From CAIQQQ01 sp040399685 (GTDB lineage Bacteria > Pseudomonadota > Alphaproteobacteria > Acetobacterales > Acetobacteraceae): a stretch of DNA of 64,000 nucleotides. The notes under the pieces were generated by a model. The model was not told where the DNA came from and made no database searches. It worked only from the letters and a program-made list of their open reading frames with translations. The DNA is taken from the NCBI GenBank assembly GCA_040399685.1, contig JBBART010000010.1:62001-126000 (forward strand), in the 5' to 3' direction. Positions 28,394 to 37,513 of this stretch are shown here, piece after piece. Position 1 is the first letter of the stretch, and each line of letters starts with the position of its first letter. Both the position numbers and the translations under genes were made by a program.

Positions 28394-31320
28394 AGGGATG
28401 GTTGCTCAAGCTCGTTCTGTTCGGACTGCCCAGCCTGCTCGGCCTGACCATCGCCGCTGCGTGGTTCGTGCCGCCGATGCTGGACTGGAGCCAATATCGC
28501 GGTGATCTGGCTGAATTGGTGTCCGACAAGCTGGGCCGCGCAGTGACGATCGAGGGGCCGATCAGCCTGTCGCTGCTGCCAGAGCCAATCCTGACGGCGA
28601 GCCGCGTCTCGGTGCCCGACAACCAGGATGGCGTGACCATCGCGGTGGCCGAGCTTCGCGTGCGCCTTGCCTTGCCAGCCCTCCTGTCGGGGCAGATCGA
28701 TGCGCAGGAAGTGGTGCTGCGCGGCCTCGACGTGCGCCTGCCGTGGCCGCTGGGGCGGGACCGGCTTGCCATGCAGGCCCCGCTTTGGCTCTCCTCGATC
28801 ACAGCGCGCGTCCAGGACGGCAAGTTGACGGTCGGCAGCCTCACGGCAACCGGCATTGATGCCACGCTGGGCCTTGTTCCGGAAACCGGCAGCTATGCCG
28901 TTGCCGGCACCGCCCAGATTTCCGGCCAAGCCTGGCACATGACCGCACGCCTCACCAGAACAGGGGGAGATGGCGCGGCCGGGCTGGATCTTTCGCTGGA
29001 TGGCCAGGGCAAGATGCAGGGGCTTGGCGCCATGTTCACCGGCCAGATCGCGGCCGATGGCACATTGGGCGGGCGGGTCAGCGGCAGCGGGCCAGATCTG
29101 TCGCGCCTGCTGGCCGCACCCGCCGTGCCGTTCAAGGCCGAGGGGCGACTGAGTATCGCAGGCGGGCTGGCGGTAGCCGACGAGTTGGCCGTCGAGATCG
29201 CGGGCTCCCCCGCGCGCGGCACGGTGGCACTGCGCCTTGAGCCGTCGTTGCGCCTTGATGTGTCGATCGCCGCGAGCCGGCTGGACCTGGACGCCTGGCT
29301 GCCGGCGCTGTTGCGTGGCGCAGGCAGCCAGATTGCCACCAGCATCCCAACCGGCGTGGATCTGTCCTCCGAGGCTGCCACGCTCCTCGGTGGCACACTG
29401 CGGGGGCTTCGCGGCAATTTCGAGATCGCCCCCTCCCTCGTCACGTTGCAAGACGTGGCGGCCACCCTCCCGGGCGACGCGCAACTGACATTGGCCGGGC
29501 AATTTCGCCAACGCGCCGAGGCAGGCCTGCGCTTTGACGGCACCGGCGCGATATCGGCCGCCAATCTGCGAACAACCCTGGCCTGGCTGGAAGCCGCCGG
29601 CCTGACGCCGCTTGCGTCCCTGCCCGGCGAGGTCATGCGAACCGCCAATCTGCGGGCGGCGGTCACGGCAGATATCAACATCCCAGGCGTAGCAGCCCTG
29701 CAAATCGGGTTGACCGACCTGAACGGGATTGTCGATGAAAGCCACATCCAGGGCGACATGACCCTCCGCCCCGGAAATCGCCTTGGCATATCCGGCACCC
29801 TGGGCATGGACAAGCTGGCGTTGGATCCTTGGCTGAGTGGCAAGCCACCAAGCCTTGCCGGGCTTCCAACACGCCTGGGCCGGATGGACCTGGATATGCA
29901 AATCCGCGCCGATCAGGCGACGTTGCGCAACCAGACACTGGCGCCGGTGGTGATCGACGCCCTGCTGGAGACCGGCCGACTGACACTGCGCCGGCTTGAC
30001 CTGCAGTCCACCGGCGCGCGCCTCGTGGCCTCCGGGGTCATCAACGACACCGGCAGGATAGCGGATGGCCATCTGGAGGTCACGGCGGCCACCGAGACCC
30101 TGGCTCCGTTGGTGACGATGTGGGCACCGGCCTTTGCCCCACTGGCGGCGCACTTGCCGCGCGGCGCCCTTGCGTTGAACGCCCTCATCTCGGGGCCGCC
30201 CGAGGCACAGGCATGGCGGGCCGTGGCAGATCTGGGCGACCTGCATGTGGAGGCACAACCGGTTATGGATCTGCCAGGCGCCCGCTGGACCAGTTCGCTC
30301 AGCCTGCGACACCCCGGAGCGCCGCGGCTGCTGGACACTATCGGGCTGGGGGGCACCGCGTCCTGGCTGGGAGACGGCTCGCTGTCGTTCAGTGGCAACC
30401 TTGCCGGCACCGGGTTCATTCTCGCGCCAGACCGTATCGCCAGCGATGCCTTCGACCTGTCCGCCGGCCGCCTGCGCGCTAGCGGAGCGCTTGCGCTCGA
30501 CCGGGCCGGCACGCCGAAGGTCACCGGGCGAATTGTGGCCGAAACCTTGCCGTTGCCCCTGCCCTACCCCCGTGCGCTGGACCCGCTGCCAGTGACCCTT
30601 TTGTCTGGATTGCAGGTGGCGATGAAGATCGAGGCAGGCCAGGTTCTGGGAGGGCTTTCGCCGATGTTGCAACAGGCGGCGGCCAGCATGTCGTTGAACG
30701 GCGGCGTGCTTCGGTTTGAAAATTTTTCGGCAAAGCTCGATGGCGGCGCCCTCTCGGGTGGCGTCACGCTGGACAGCAACGCCCAGCCACCAACGCTGAA
30801 TGCCGATCTCAGCCTGTCCGGTGCGCATCCGGACGGTGCGGTCTTTGATCTGCCGATCGACGTCGCCGGCGGCATGATCGACTCGCATGCGAAGCTTTCG
30901 GCGAGCGGTTACTCGGCAGGCGCCCTGCTCTCCACGCTCTCCGGGTCTTGGGATGTGCAGGCGCGCGATGGGTCGCTGGTTGGTGTGGATCTCGGCGCAT
31001 TCGGGCCGCAATTGGTCGATGCCGATCTCCGCGCGGCTCTCGCCGGCGGTGCGACGCCGTTTGACCGATTCGACATCACCGCCAAGCTGCACAACGGCGC
31101 TGCCACCATCACCGAGTCCCGCCTCGTGGCACCCTCTGGCACAGGCACCCTGCTGGGGCTTCTGGATATCGCCGGACGCCTTGCCGAACTTCGGCTGTCC
31201 CTGCGCCCAGCGGTGCAGGACCCTCCGGAAATTGCTGTCCGCCTCAGCGGCAGCTTGGCATCGCCGATCCGGACCCCCGAGATCGCCGATGCCGGGCGCT
31301 GGCGTGCGGAGCATCATTAG
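28390..31320 (+). CDS. AsmA family protein
   Basis: A 976-residue protein with an N-terminal membrane anchor (LVLFGLPSLLGLTIAAAWFV) and a very long periplasmic body of repeating beta strands. Opening features are typical of AsmA: YRGDLAELVSDKLGRAVTIEGPISLSLLPEP and ASRVSVPDN. The C-terminal AsmA_2-like region has MLQQAAASMSLNGGVLRFEN and SGSWDVQARDGSLVGVDLGAF. Such proteins are thought to help move phospholipids to, or organise, the outer membrane. GTG 28390 overlaps the oxoprolinase stop by four bases, an odd functional pairing. Confidence 0.88.
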   Translation: MKGWLLKLVLFGLPSLLGLTIAAAWFVPPMLDWSQYRGDLAELVSDKLGRAVTIEGPISLSLLPEPILTASRVSVPDNQDGVTIAVAELRVRLALPALLSGQIDAQEVVLRGLDVRLPWPLGRDRLAMQAPLWLSSITARVQDGKLTVGSLTATGIDATLGLVPETGSYAVAGTAQISGQAWHMTARLTRTGGDGAAGLDLSLDGQGKMQGLGAMFTGQIAADGTLGGRVSGSGPDLSRLLAAPAVPFKAEGRLSIAGGLAVADELAVEIAGSPARGTVALRLEPSLRLDVSIAASRLDLDAWLPALLRGAGSQIATSIPTGVDLSSEAATLLGGTLRGLRGNFEIAPSLVTLQDVAATLPGDAQLTLAGQFRQRAEAGLRFDGTGAISAANLRTTLAWLEAAGLTPLASLPGEVMRTANLRAAVTADINIPGVAALQIGLTDLNGIVDESHIQGDMTLRPGNRLGISGTLGMDKLALDPWLSGKPPSLAGLPTRLGRMDLDMQIRADQATLRNQTLAPVVIDALLETGRLTLRRLDLQSTGARLVASGVINDTGRIADGHLEVTAATETLAPLVTMWAPAFAPLAAHLPRGALALNALISGPPEAQAWRAVADLGDLHVEAQPVMDLPGARWTSSLSLRHPGAPRLLDTIGLGGTASWLGDGSLSFSGNLAGTGFILAPDRIASDAFDLSAGRLRASGALALDRAGTPKVTGRIVAETLPLPLPYPRALDPLPVTLLSGLQVAMKIEAGQVLGGLSPMLQQAAASMSLNGGVLRFENFSAKLDGGALSGGVTLDSNAQPPTLNADLSLSGAHPDGAVFDLPIDVAGGMIDSHAKLSASGYSAGALLSTLSGSWDVQARDGSLVGVDLGAFGPQLVDADLRAALAGGATPFDRFDITAKLHNGAATITESRLVAPSGTGTLLGLLDIAGRLAELRLSLRPAVQDPPEIAVRLSGSLASPIRTPEIADAGRWRAEHH

Positions 31321-31325
31321 GCCGC

Positions 31326-31517
31326 CTATTGATGGGCGGATGCGGGACAATGCCCGGTTTCGTCAAAAACCGTATGTGCCAGCTCCAGCAAATGCTCGGC
31401 AGTGTGAAGGCAGCCGGCGTGGGCTGCATCCTCCGCCAATGACAGCAGACGATCGGACAGAACGAGCGGGCTTGACCCGATGTTGGACACATGAATGGCG
31501 TGCAGTGAAAGCGACAT
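31326..31517 (-). CDS. Small hypothetical protein, 63 aa
   Basis: An unrecognised 63-residue His- and Leu-rich protein (SNIGSSPLVLSDRLLSLAED, TAEHLLELAHTVFDE) predicted to be mostly helical, with no signal peptide. AGGAGG lies seven bases before the ATG, a perfect ribosome-binding site that argues for a real gene. It ends a few bases from the convergent asmA stop. Its Shine-Dalgarno sequence is the 3' arm of an upstream hairpin (31525-31559), so translation may be conditional. Confidence 0.65.
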   Translation of the reverse strand: MSLSLHAIHVSNIGSSPLVLSDRLLSLAEDAAHAGCLHTAEHLLELAHTVFDETGHCPASAHQ

Positions 31518-31524
31518 GTTTCAG

Positions 31525-31566
31525 CCTCCTGCGAGGGATTTTCCCTGATCGGCAGGAGGGGTTTTT
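31525..31566. promoter_or_regulatory. Dual-role hairpin: SD-sequestering leader and possible + strand terminator
   Basis: CCTCCTGC (31525-31532) and GCAGGAGG (31552-31559) are perfect complements, with a nested AGGGA-TTT-TCCCT hairpin inside. On the minus strand the GCAGGAGG arm contains the ribosome-binding site of the 63-aa ORF, so it would be masked when folded. On the plus strand the hairpin is followed by GGTTTTT and could end transcripts running out of asmA. Confidence 0.6.
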
Positions 31567-31623
31567 CCATCCTGCCGGCGTTGTTCGCAGGAGCAGTGAA
31601 GCCTGGATTCGCTTTCCATAAAG

Positions 31624-31833
31624 TTAACAGCGATGCAAAAGGGCATAAATTCGCAATGCAGAGGCAAGCGCCCGGCTTGGGTCGCGAAGCTGGTCCACTT
31701 CCGCCACCAGGCGCACCAACGTCAGCCCCCGCGCCGCGGCACAGGCCGCGAGCACTTCCCAGAATTCCGTCTCAAGCGCCACGGAGGTGCGATGCCCGGC
31801 CAGCGAGAAGCTGCGTTTGACGAGGCCGGTCAT
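31624..31833 (-). CDS. Ribbon-helix-helix domain protein
   Basis: A 69-residue basic protein with the arrangement of a small RHH DNA-binding protein: strand RSFSLAGHRTSVALE, then helices ETEFWEVLAACAAARGLTL and VDQLRDPSRALASALRIYAL. It resembles the RHH_4-type family common in Alphaproteobacteria. Its ATG at 31833 overlaps the queG stop (ATGA), so it is the last gene of the queuosine operon. It may be a regulator, but no target site is evident. Confidence 0.8.
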   Translation of the reverse strand: MTGLVKRSFSLAGHRTSVALETEFWEVLAACAAARGLTLVRLVAEVDQLRDPSRALASALRIYALLHRC

Positions 31834-32870
31834 GCCAGCCGGCCCATCGCCCATGCGGCGGCTTCGGCCACAACCGGATTGGCATCGACCAGCAATGCCG
31901 CCGCCGCGTGGCGCAGATCCGGATCGCCGGAATTGCCGATGGCGATCAGCACGTTGCGCACAAATCGGTCCCGCCCGATGCGCTTGATGGGCGAGCCGGA
32001 AAAGCGTGTCCGAAATCCGGCATCATCCAAGGCCGCGAACTCCGACAGCAACGGAGCTGTAAGGTCTTCGCGGGCTGTGAGTTTGGCGTGGCGCGTGGCA
32101 ACGGCGAAGCGGTTCCAGGGGCAGACCGCCAGACAGTCGTCGCAGCCATAGATGCGGTTGCCAATGGCCACGCGGAATTCCTCCGGAATGGCGCCCTCGT
32201 GTTCGATGGTGAGGTAGGCGATGCAGCGCCGGGCATCGAGTTGATAGGGCGCCGGGAACGCGGCCGTGGGACACGCGTCGAGGCAATTGGTGCAGGTGCC
32301 GCAGCGATCAGCGTGCGGTTCGGCGGGCGTCAGTTCCAGAGAGGTGTAGATCTCGCCGAGGAACAACCAGGAGCCATGGCTGCGGGAGACGAGGTTGGTG
32401 TGCTTGCCCTGCCAGCCGATTCCGGCGCGGGCGGCCAGCGGTTTTTCCATCACGGGGGCGGTGTCGACGAAGACTTTCACATCGTGACCGTGGCGGCCGA
32501 CGATGAATTGCGCCAGATGCTTCAGCATCCCCTTCACCACATCGTGGTAATCCCGGTTGCGGGCATAGACCGAGATGGCGCCACGATCTTTCTGATCGCG
32601 CAGCGCCAGCGGATCGCCTGATGGGGCATATGAGAGCCCGAGGCTGATGACGCTGCGCGCCTCCGGCCACAGGGTTTTCGGGTCGGCGCGCTGGTCGGCC
32701 CGCGCTTGCATCCACCCCATGTCGCCGTGCCGTCCGGCGGCCAGGAAATCGGCAAGTCTGTTGCGTGCGTCTGGACCCAAATCGGCCGAGGCGAAACCCA
32801 CGGCGTCGAAGCCGAGGCTCAGCGCCTTGGCGCGAATGGCGTCAGCCGCGGCCACGGTAGGGCGCCACAC
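31830..32870 (-). CDS. queG: Epoxyqueuosine reductase QueG
   Basis: Cobalamin- and iron-sulfur-dependent enzyme that removes the epoxide in the last step of queuosine synthesis on tRNA. The protein of about 346 residues shows ISLGLSYAP, KVFVDTAPVMEKPLAARAGIGWQGKH, LFLGEIYTSLEL, the ferredoxin motifs CGTCTNCLDACPTAAF and CDDCLAVCPWN, and a HEAT-like C-terminal end. The start is GTG 32870 (29-base overlap with queF) or GTG 32855 (14-base overlap); the latter gives a more usual N-terminus. Confidence 0.95.
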   Translation of the reverse strand: MWRPTVAAADAIRAKALSLGFDAVGFASADLGPDARNRLADFLAAGRHGDMGWMQARADQRADPKTLWPEARSVISLGLSYAPSGDPLALRDQKDRGAISVYARNRDYHDVVKGMLKHLAQFIVGRHGHDVKVFVDTAPVMEKPLAARAGIGWQGKHTNLVSRSHGSWLFLGEIYTSLELTPAEPHADRCGTCTNCLDACPTAAFPAPYQLDARRCIAYLTIEHEGAIPEEFRVAIGNRIYGCDDCLAVCPWNRFAVATRHAKLTAREDLTAPLLSEFAALDDAGFRTRFSGSPIKRIGRDRFVRNVLIAIGNSGDPDLRHAAAALLVDANPVVAEAAAWAMGRLA

Positions 32871-33303
32871 CCTGGTCGGGAATCCACACGCCTTCCGGCG
32901 GTGTTCCGGTCTGCCAGAACACGTCGATCGGAATGCCGCCGCGCGGATACCAATAGGCGCCGATGCGCAGCCAGGCGGGTTCGGTGATGTCGGTGATGCG
33001 TTGCGCCACCATCATCGAACACGCCTCGTGAAACGCGCCGTGATTGCGGAAGCTGGCCAGGAACAGCTTCAGCGACTTGCTCTCAACAATCCAGTTGCGC
33101 GGAATGTAGTCGATCACCAGATGTGCGAAATCCGGCTGGCCGGTCAGCGGACAGAGCGAGGTGAATTCCGGGGCTGCGAAGCGGATCAGATAATGCGCAT
33201 CCGGGCGCGGGTTCGGCACGCGCTCCAGCTGCGCCTGTTCCGGCGAGGTCGGCGCTGCTGTCGATTGGCCAAGTTGCGTGAGGCCGGCATAGCTTTCGGT
33301 CAT
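32842..33303 (-). CDS. queF: NADPH-dependent preQ0 reductase QueF
   Basis: Reduces the nitrile of 7-cyano-7-deazaguanine (preQ0) to the amine preQ1. The 153-residue, single-domain form has the nucleophilic cysteine in EFTSLCPLTGQPDF and the NADPH-site motif ESKSLKLFLASFRNHGAFHE. The ATG at 33303 overlaps the tgt stop in ATGA and gives the conserved N-terminus. It lies between tgt and queG, its functional neighbours in the pathway. Confidence 0.95.
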   Translation of the reverse strand: MTESYAGLTQLGQSTAAPTSPEQAQLERVPNPRPDAHYLIRFAAPEFTSLCPLTGQPDFAHLVIDYIPRNWIVESKSLKLFLASFRNHGAFHEACSMMVAQRITDITEPAWLRIGAYWYPRGGIPIDVFWQTGTPPEGVWIPDQGVAPYRGRG

Positions 33304-34415
33304 TGGCTTTCTCCCTGCCATCCGGCCCGCACGGCGGCACTATGGGCTGCGAGGCGGCCTTCGCTGATGGCGGTGCGCATGCCGGCCATCAGATCCTGGT
33401 AATATTGAATATTGTGCCATGTCAGCAGCATCGGCCCGAGCATTTCTTCGCAACGGAACAAATGATGCAAATACGCCCGGCTGTGCTTCGTGCAAAGCAG
33501 GCACGAACAGCCTGGGTCCAGCGGCCCGCCATCGTCGGCGAAGCGGGCGTTGCGCATGTTGTGCACGCCGTGGCTGGTATAGGCGCGGGCAGTGCGGCCG
33601 GCGCGGGTGGGCATCACGCAGTCGAACATATCCACGCCGCGCGCCACAGCGCCCAGCAGATCGTCCGGTGTGCCGACGCCCATCAGATAGCGCGGGCGAT
33701 CCTCGGGCAAAGCCGGTGCGATGTAGTCCAGCACGGAGAACATCGCCTCCTGCCCCTCGCCGACCGCAAGGCCGCCAATGGCGTAGCCTTCGAATCCGAT
33801 CTCGGTCAGCGCCCGCACCGAGCGTTCGCGCAGATCCCGGAACACGCCGCCCTGGACGATGCCGAACAGGCCATACCCCTCACGCGCCACGAAGGCGTTG
33901 CGCGAACGGCCGGCCCAGCGCATCGATAATTCCATCGACAGGCGGGTTTCTTCCTCGGTGGCGGGAAACTTGGTGCACTCGTCAAACGCCATGGTGATCG
34001 TGGCGTCCAGCAGGTGCTGGATTTCGATCGAGCGTTGCGGCGTCAGGCGGTGCTTGCTGCCATCGTGATGCGATTGGAACGTGACGCCATCGGCATCCAG
34101 CGTGCGCAGGCCGGCCAGCGACATCACCTGGAAGCCGCCGGAATCGGTCAAAATCGGTCCGGGCCAATCCATCATCTTGTGCAGTCCGCCCAACGCCGCC
34201 ACACGCTCTGCGCCGGGGCGCAGCATGAGGTGATAGGTGTTGCCCAGGATCAGTTTGGCACCGGTGCTGCGCACAGAATCAGCCGTCATGGCCTTCACCG
34301 TGCCGGCGGTGCCGACGGGCATGAACACCGGGGTGGGCACGTCGCCATGGGCTGTGTGCAGCGTGCCGAGCCGGGCGGCGCCATCGGTGGCGTGGCGGGT
34401 CCAATGCAAAGTCAT
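33300..34415 (-). CDS. tgt: tRNA-guanine transglycosylase
   Basis: Exchanges guanine 34 for preQ1 in tRNAs with GUN anticodons. The 371-residue TIM-barrel protein includes VFMPVGTAGTVKAMTADSV, ILTDSGGFQVMSLAGLR, FDCVMPTRAGRTARAYT with the nucleophilic Asp region, and the zinc site GCSCLLCTKHSRAYLHHLF. The ATG overlaps the queA stop by four bases, and the stop overlaps queF by four. Confidence 0.97.
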   Translation of the reverse strand: MTLHWTRHATDGAARLGTLHTAHGDVPTPVFMPVGTAGTVKAMTADSVRSTGAKLILGNTYHLMLRPGAERVAALGGLHKMMDWPGPILTDSGGFQVMSLAGLRTLDADGVTFQSHHDGSKHRLTPQRSIEIQHLLDATITMAFDECTKFPATEEETRLSMELSMRWAGRSRNAFVAREGYGLFGIVQGGVFRDLRERSVRALTEIGFEGYAIGGLAVGEGQEAMFSVLDYIAPALPEDRPRYLMGVGTPDDLLGAVARGVDMFDCVMPTRAGRTARAYTSHGVHNMRNARFADDGGPLDPGCSCLLCTKHSRAYLHHLFRCEEMLGPMLLTWHNIQYYQDLMAGMRTAISEGRLAAHSAAVRAGWQGESQ

Positions 34416-35449
34416 GCAGGTTCCAGCAGCGACGAATCGCCGTACGAGTAAAAACGATAATGGTTGGCCACGGCATGGGCATAGGCCGCGCGCATGCGGT
34501 CAGTGCCCGCGAAGGCGCAGACCAGCATGAACAAGGTCGAGCGCGGCAGATGGAAATTGGTCATCAGCACATCAACGCCGTGAAAGCGGTGGCCGGGCAG
34601 GATGAAGATCTCGGTCTCGCCGGAGAACGCGGCAATGCCCGCTTCGCTCGATGCGGCCTCCAACAAACGCAGCGTTGTCGTGCCAACAGCCACCAATCGA
34701 CCACCGTCGGCGCGGATCGCGTTCAGCCGGGCCGCGGTTTCGGCCGAGATTTCGCCGCGTTCGGCGTGAATGCGGTGTTCGGACACACGCTCGGTGCGCA
34801 TCGGCAGGAACGTTCCAGCGCCGACATGCAACGTCACGGTTTCGCGCTTCACGCCAGCTGCGTCGAGACGGGCCAGCAGATCGGGCGTGAAATGCAGCCC
34901 TGCCGTGGGGGCTGCCACAGCACCTTCATGGGCGGCGAACACGGTCTGATAGTCCAACGCATCCTGCGCCGTGGGGCCTTGCGGGCGCTCGATATAGGGC
35001 GGCAAGGCGAGTGCGCCAGCAAGCTGCAAGGCATCGCTGAAGGCTGGGCCTTCAAGGTTGAAGCGCAGCGTCACGGCGCCGTCGCCTTCGAGCGAGGCAA
35101 CCTGTGCCTGAAAGTTGGTGGCGCCGTCGAAATCCAGCGTGTCGTCCACCCGCAGCCTGCGGGCGTTGCGGGCGAGCGCCAGCCAGGTGCCATCGGCACG
35201 GGGGCGGTCCAGCGTGATGCTAATCCGCGCCGCGCCGCGCATGGCGGACAACTGGGCGGGAATCACGCGGGTGTCGTTGGAGACAAGCACATCACCGGCG
35301 CGCAGCAGGCCCGGCAGGTCGAACACCTGCCGATCCGCCAATCCTGCCGCCACATGCAGCAGCTTGGCGTTATCACGCGGCCGGGCCGGGGTGTGCGCGA
35401 TACGATCGTCCGGAAGATCGAAGTCGAAGTCAGACGCGAGAAGAGACAA
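34412..35449 (-). CDS. queA: S-adenosylmethionine:tRNA ribosyltransferase-isomerase QueA
   Basis: Transfers and isomerises the ribosyl unit of SAM onto preQ1-tRNA to form epoxyqueuosine-tRNA. The 345-residue protein has FDFDLPDDRIAHTPARPRDN, VSNDTRVIPAQL, APTAGLHFT, LHVGAGTFLPMRTE and TNFHLPRSTLFMLVCAFAG, all typical. The initiator is TTG 35449, directly abutting the TGA of the VOC gene, so there is no separate leader and no preQ1 riboswitch. Confidence 0.96.
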   Translation of the reverse strand: MSLLASDFDFDLPDDRIAHTPARPRDNAKLLHVAAGLADRQVFDLPGLLRAGDVLVSNDTRVIPAQLSAMRGAARISITLDRPRADGTWLALARNARRLRVDDTLDFDGATNFQAQVASLEGDGAVTLRFNLEGPAFSDALQLAGALALPPYIERPQGPTAQDALDYQTVFAAHEGAVAAPTAGLHFTPDLLARLDAAGVKRETVTLHVGAGTFLPMRTERVSEHRIHAERGEISAETAARLNAIRADGGRLVAVGTTTLRLLEAASSEAGIAAFSGETEIFILPGHRFHGVDVLMTNFHLPRSTLFMLVCAFAGTDRMRAAYAHAVANHYRFYSYGDSSLLEPA

Positions 35450-35851
35450 TCAATCCGCCATATACGAGGCGATCTCGATCAGATTGCCGTCTGGGTCGCG
35501 GCAATAGACCGAGCTCATCGGGCCCAAGGCGCCGGTCTTTGCCACCGGGCCAAGCTCGACGACCACGCCGCACACGCGCAGATGTTCAATCGCATCCTCG
35601 GGCCGCACCGCGGTCACGAAACACAAATCGCCGGTGCCCGCCGCCACCTTTGCCGAGGTGTGCCAACGCATGGCGTCAGCATCGACTGGACGAAGGTTGA
35701 TCTTCTGACCGCCGAATTTCAGCGCCGTGCGATCGTCGTCGCCGAATTCCTCTCGGTCCATGCCCAGCACGCGCTGATACCAGGAGGAGGTGATTTCAAC
35801 ATCGCGGCAATGCAGAACGATGTGATCCAGACGATCGACGGTAAATCGCAT
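35450..35851 (-). CDS. VOC (glyoxalase-like) family protein
   Basis: A 133-residue vicinal-oxygen-chelate fold protein. It opens LDHIVLHCRDVEITSSWYQRVLGM, has HTSAKVAAGTGDLCFV in the middle and ends SVYCRDPDGNLIEIASY. The His and Glu positions could bind a metal. It resembles YaeR/VirulenceE-type small lyases or dioxygenase-like proteins of unknown substrate. The ATG overlaps the fumarase stop by one base (TGATG), and its own stop abuts queA. Confidence 0.85.
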   Translation of the reverse strand: MRFTVDRLDHIVLHCRDVEITSSWYQRVLGMDREEFGDDDRTALKFGGQKINLRPVDADAMRWHTSAKVAAGTGDLCFVTAVRPEDAIEHLRVCGVVVELGPVAKTGALGPMSSVYCRDPDGNLIEIASYMAD

Positions 35852-37494
35852 CAGGCAATTCCTTCATAGAAGTCATTGCCCTTGTCATCGATGATGATGA
35901 TCGCGGGGAAGTCCTCAACCTCGATCCGCCACACCGCTTCCATGCCCAGCTCGGCGTATTCCAGAACCTCAACCTTGCGGATGCAGTCCTGCGCCAGGCG
36001 GGCAGCGGGGCCGCCGACGGAGCCGAGATAGAAGCCGCCATTGGCCTTGCAGCTATCCTTGACGGCGCGCGAGCGGTTGCCCTTGGCCAGCATCACCATC
36101 GAGCCGCCAGCGGCCTGGAACGCGGCCACGTAGCTGTCCATTCGGCCAGCCGTGGTGGGGCCGAAGCTGCCGGTGGCGTAACCCTCGGGGGTTTTGGCGG
36201 GGCCGGCGTAATAGACCGGGTGGTTCTTGATGTAGTCCGGCATGCCCTCGCCGGCATCCAGCCGTTCCTGCAACTTGGCGTGGGCGATATCGCGCGCTAC
36301 CACCATCGTGCCGGTCAGGGCCAGACGGGTTTTCACCGGATATTGGGACAGCTGCGCCAGGATTTCGCTCATCGGCCGGTTCAGATCGACCTGCACCGTG
36401 TCGGCGCCGAGATCGTCCTCGGTGGTTTCCGGCAGATATTTGTGCGGATCGGTTTCCAGCGCCTCAAGGAAAATGCCTTCGGGCGTGATCTTGGCCTTGA
36501 TCTGCCGGTCGGCCGAGCACGAGACGCCGATTCCCACGGGCAGACTGGCGCCATGACGCGGCAGACGGATAACGCGCACGTCGTGGCAGAAATACTTGCC
36601 GCCGAACTGGGCGCCGATGCCGGTCTGGCGCGACAGTTCCAGAACCTGCTGTTCCATCTCAAGATCGCGGAACGCATGGCCGGCGCGCGAGCCGGTGGTT
36701 GGCAGGGCGTCGAGCCACTTGGTCGAGCCGAGCTTGACGGTCTTAAGCGTGGTCTCGGCCGACGTGCCGCCGATGACGATCGACAGATGGTAAGGCGGGC
36801 ACGCAGAAGTACCCAGCGTCTTCATCTTGGTCTCAAGGAACTGCAGGATCTTGGTGGGCGTGAGGATCGCGCGGGTTTCCTGGAACAGGAACGTCTTGTT
36901 GGCCGATCCGCCGCCCTTGGCCACGAACATCAAATGGAATTCGTCGGCATGGTCCTCGCCGGGGGCGGCCAGGATGTCGAACTGTACGGGCAGGTTGTTG
37001 CCGGTGTTGACCTCGTCGAACATTGTCAGCGGCGCCATCTGCGAATAGCGCAGGTTGGTCTCGGTGTAGGTGCGCGCCACGCCCCAGCTCAGCGCCTCTT
37101 CCTCGTTGCCCTGCACCCAGACGCGCTGGCCCTTCTTGCCGAACACGATGGCGGTGCCGGTGTCCTGGCACATTGGCAGCACGCCGCCGGCCGAGATATT
37201 GGCGTTCTTCAGAAGGTCGGTGGCCACGAATCGGTCGTTCGAGGACGCCTCGGGATCATCCAGAATCGCCCGCAGGCTGGCCAGATGCGCCGGGCGCAGC
37301 AGATGCGACACGTCGTGGAACGCCTGGAAGGCCAGTTCGCTCAGCGCCTCAGGGGCGATCTTGAGCACGGTCTGGCCGTCGCAGGTGGTGGTTGTCACGC
37401 CTGCGATGTCGAGCTTGCGCCACGGCGTCGCGTCCGGTCCCAGCGGGAACATGGGCGAATAGAGGAAATTCGACGGACGCGACATCTCGTTCAT
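35851..37494 (-). CDS. Class I fumarate hydratase (iron-sulfur type)
   Basis: Interconverts fumarate and malate in the TCA cycle. The 547-residue single polypeptide carries both alpha and beta regions. Cluster cysteines are in VLPMCQDTGTAIVFGKKG, GVSCSADRQIKAKI and KDSCKANGGFYLGSVGGPAA, and the beta region has GPTTAGRMDSYV. The ATG at 37494 follows CGGAG six bases upstream; a longer in-frame start lacks support. It lies between sspB and the VOC/queuosine genes on the same strand. Confidence 0.95.
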   Translation of the reverse strand: MNEMSRPSNFLYSPMFPLGPDATPWRKLDIAGVTTTTCDGQTVLKIAPEALSELAFQAFHDVSHLLRPAHLASLRAILDDPEASSNDRFVATDLLKNANISAGGVLPMCQDTGTAIVFGKKGQRVWVQGNEEEALSWGVARTYTETNLRYSQMAPLTMFDEVNTGNNLPVQFDILAAPGEDHADEFHLMFVAKGGGSANKTFLFQETRAILTPTKILQFLETKMKTLGTSACPPYHLSIVIGGTSAETTLKTVKLGSTKWLDALPTTGSRAGHAFRDLEMEQQVLELSRQTGIGAQFGGKYFCHDVRVIRLPRHGASLPVGIGVSCSADRQIKAKITPEGIFLEALETDPHKYLPETTEDDLGADTVQVDLNRPMSEILAQLSQYPVKTRLALTGTMVVARDIAHAKLQERLDAGEGMPDYIKNHPVYYAGPAKTPEGYATGSFGPTTAGRMDSYVAAFQAAGGSMVMLAKGNRSRAVKDSCKANGGFYLGSVGGPAARLAQDCIRKVEVLEYAELGMEAVWRIEVEDFPAIIIIDDKGNDFYEGIA

Positions 37495-37513
37495 GGACAA
37501 CTCCGCTGACGGA

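Noticed and set aside
28111..31350. 1079-codon minus-strand frame opposite asmA
   Set aside because: Gln/Arg/Gly-rich antisense translation with no motifs; the AsmA reading has a membrane anchor and family sequence.
35430..35460. Possible preQ1 riboswitch before queA
   Set aside because: queA starts on the base after the VOC stop, so there is no leader for an aptamer.
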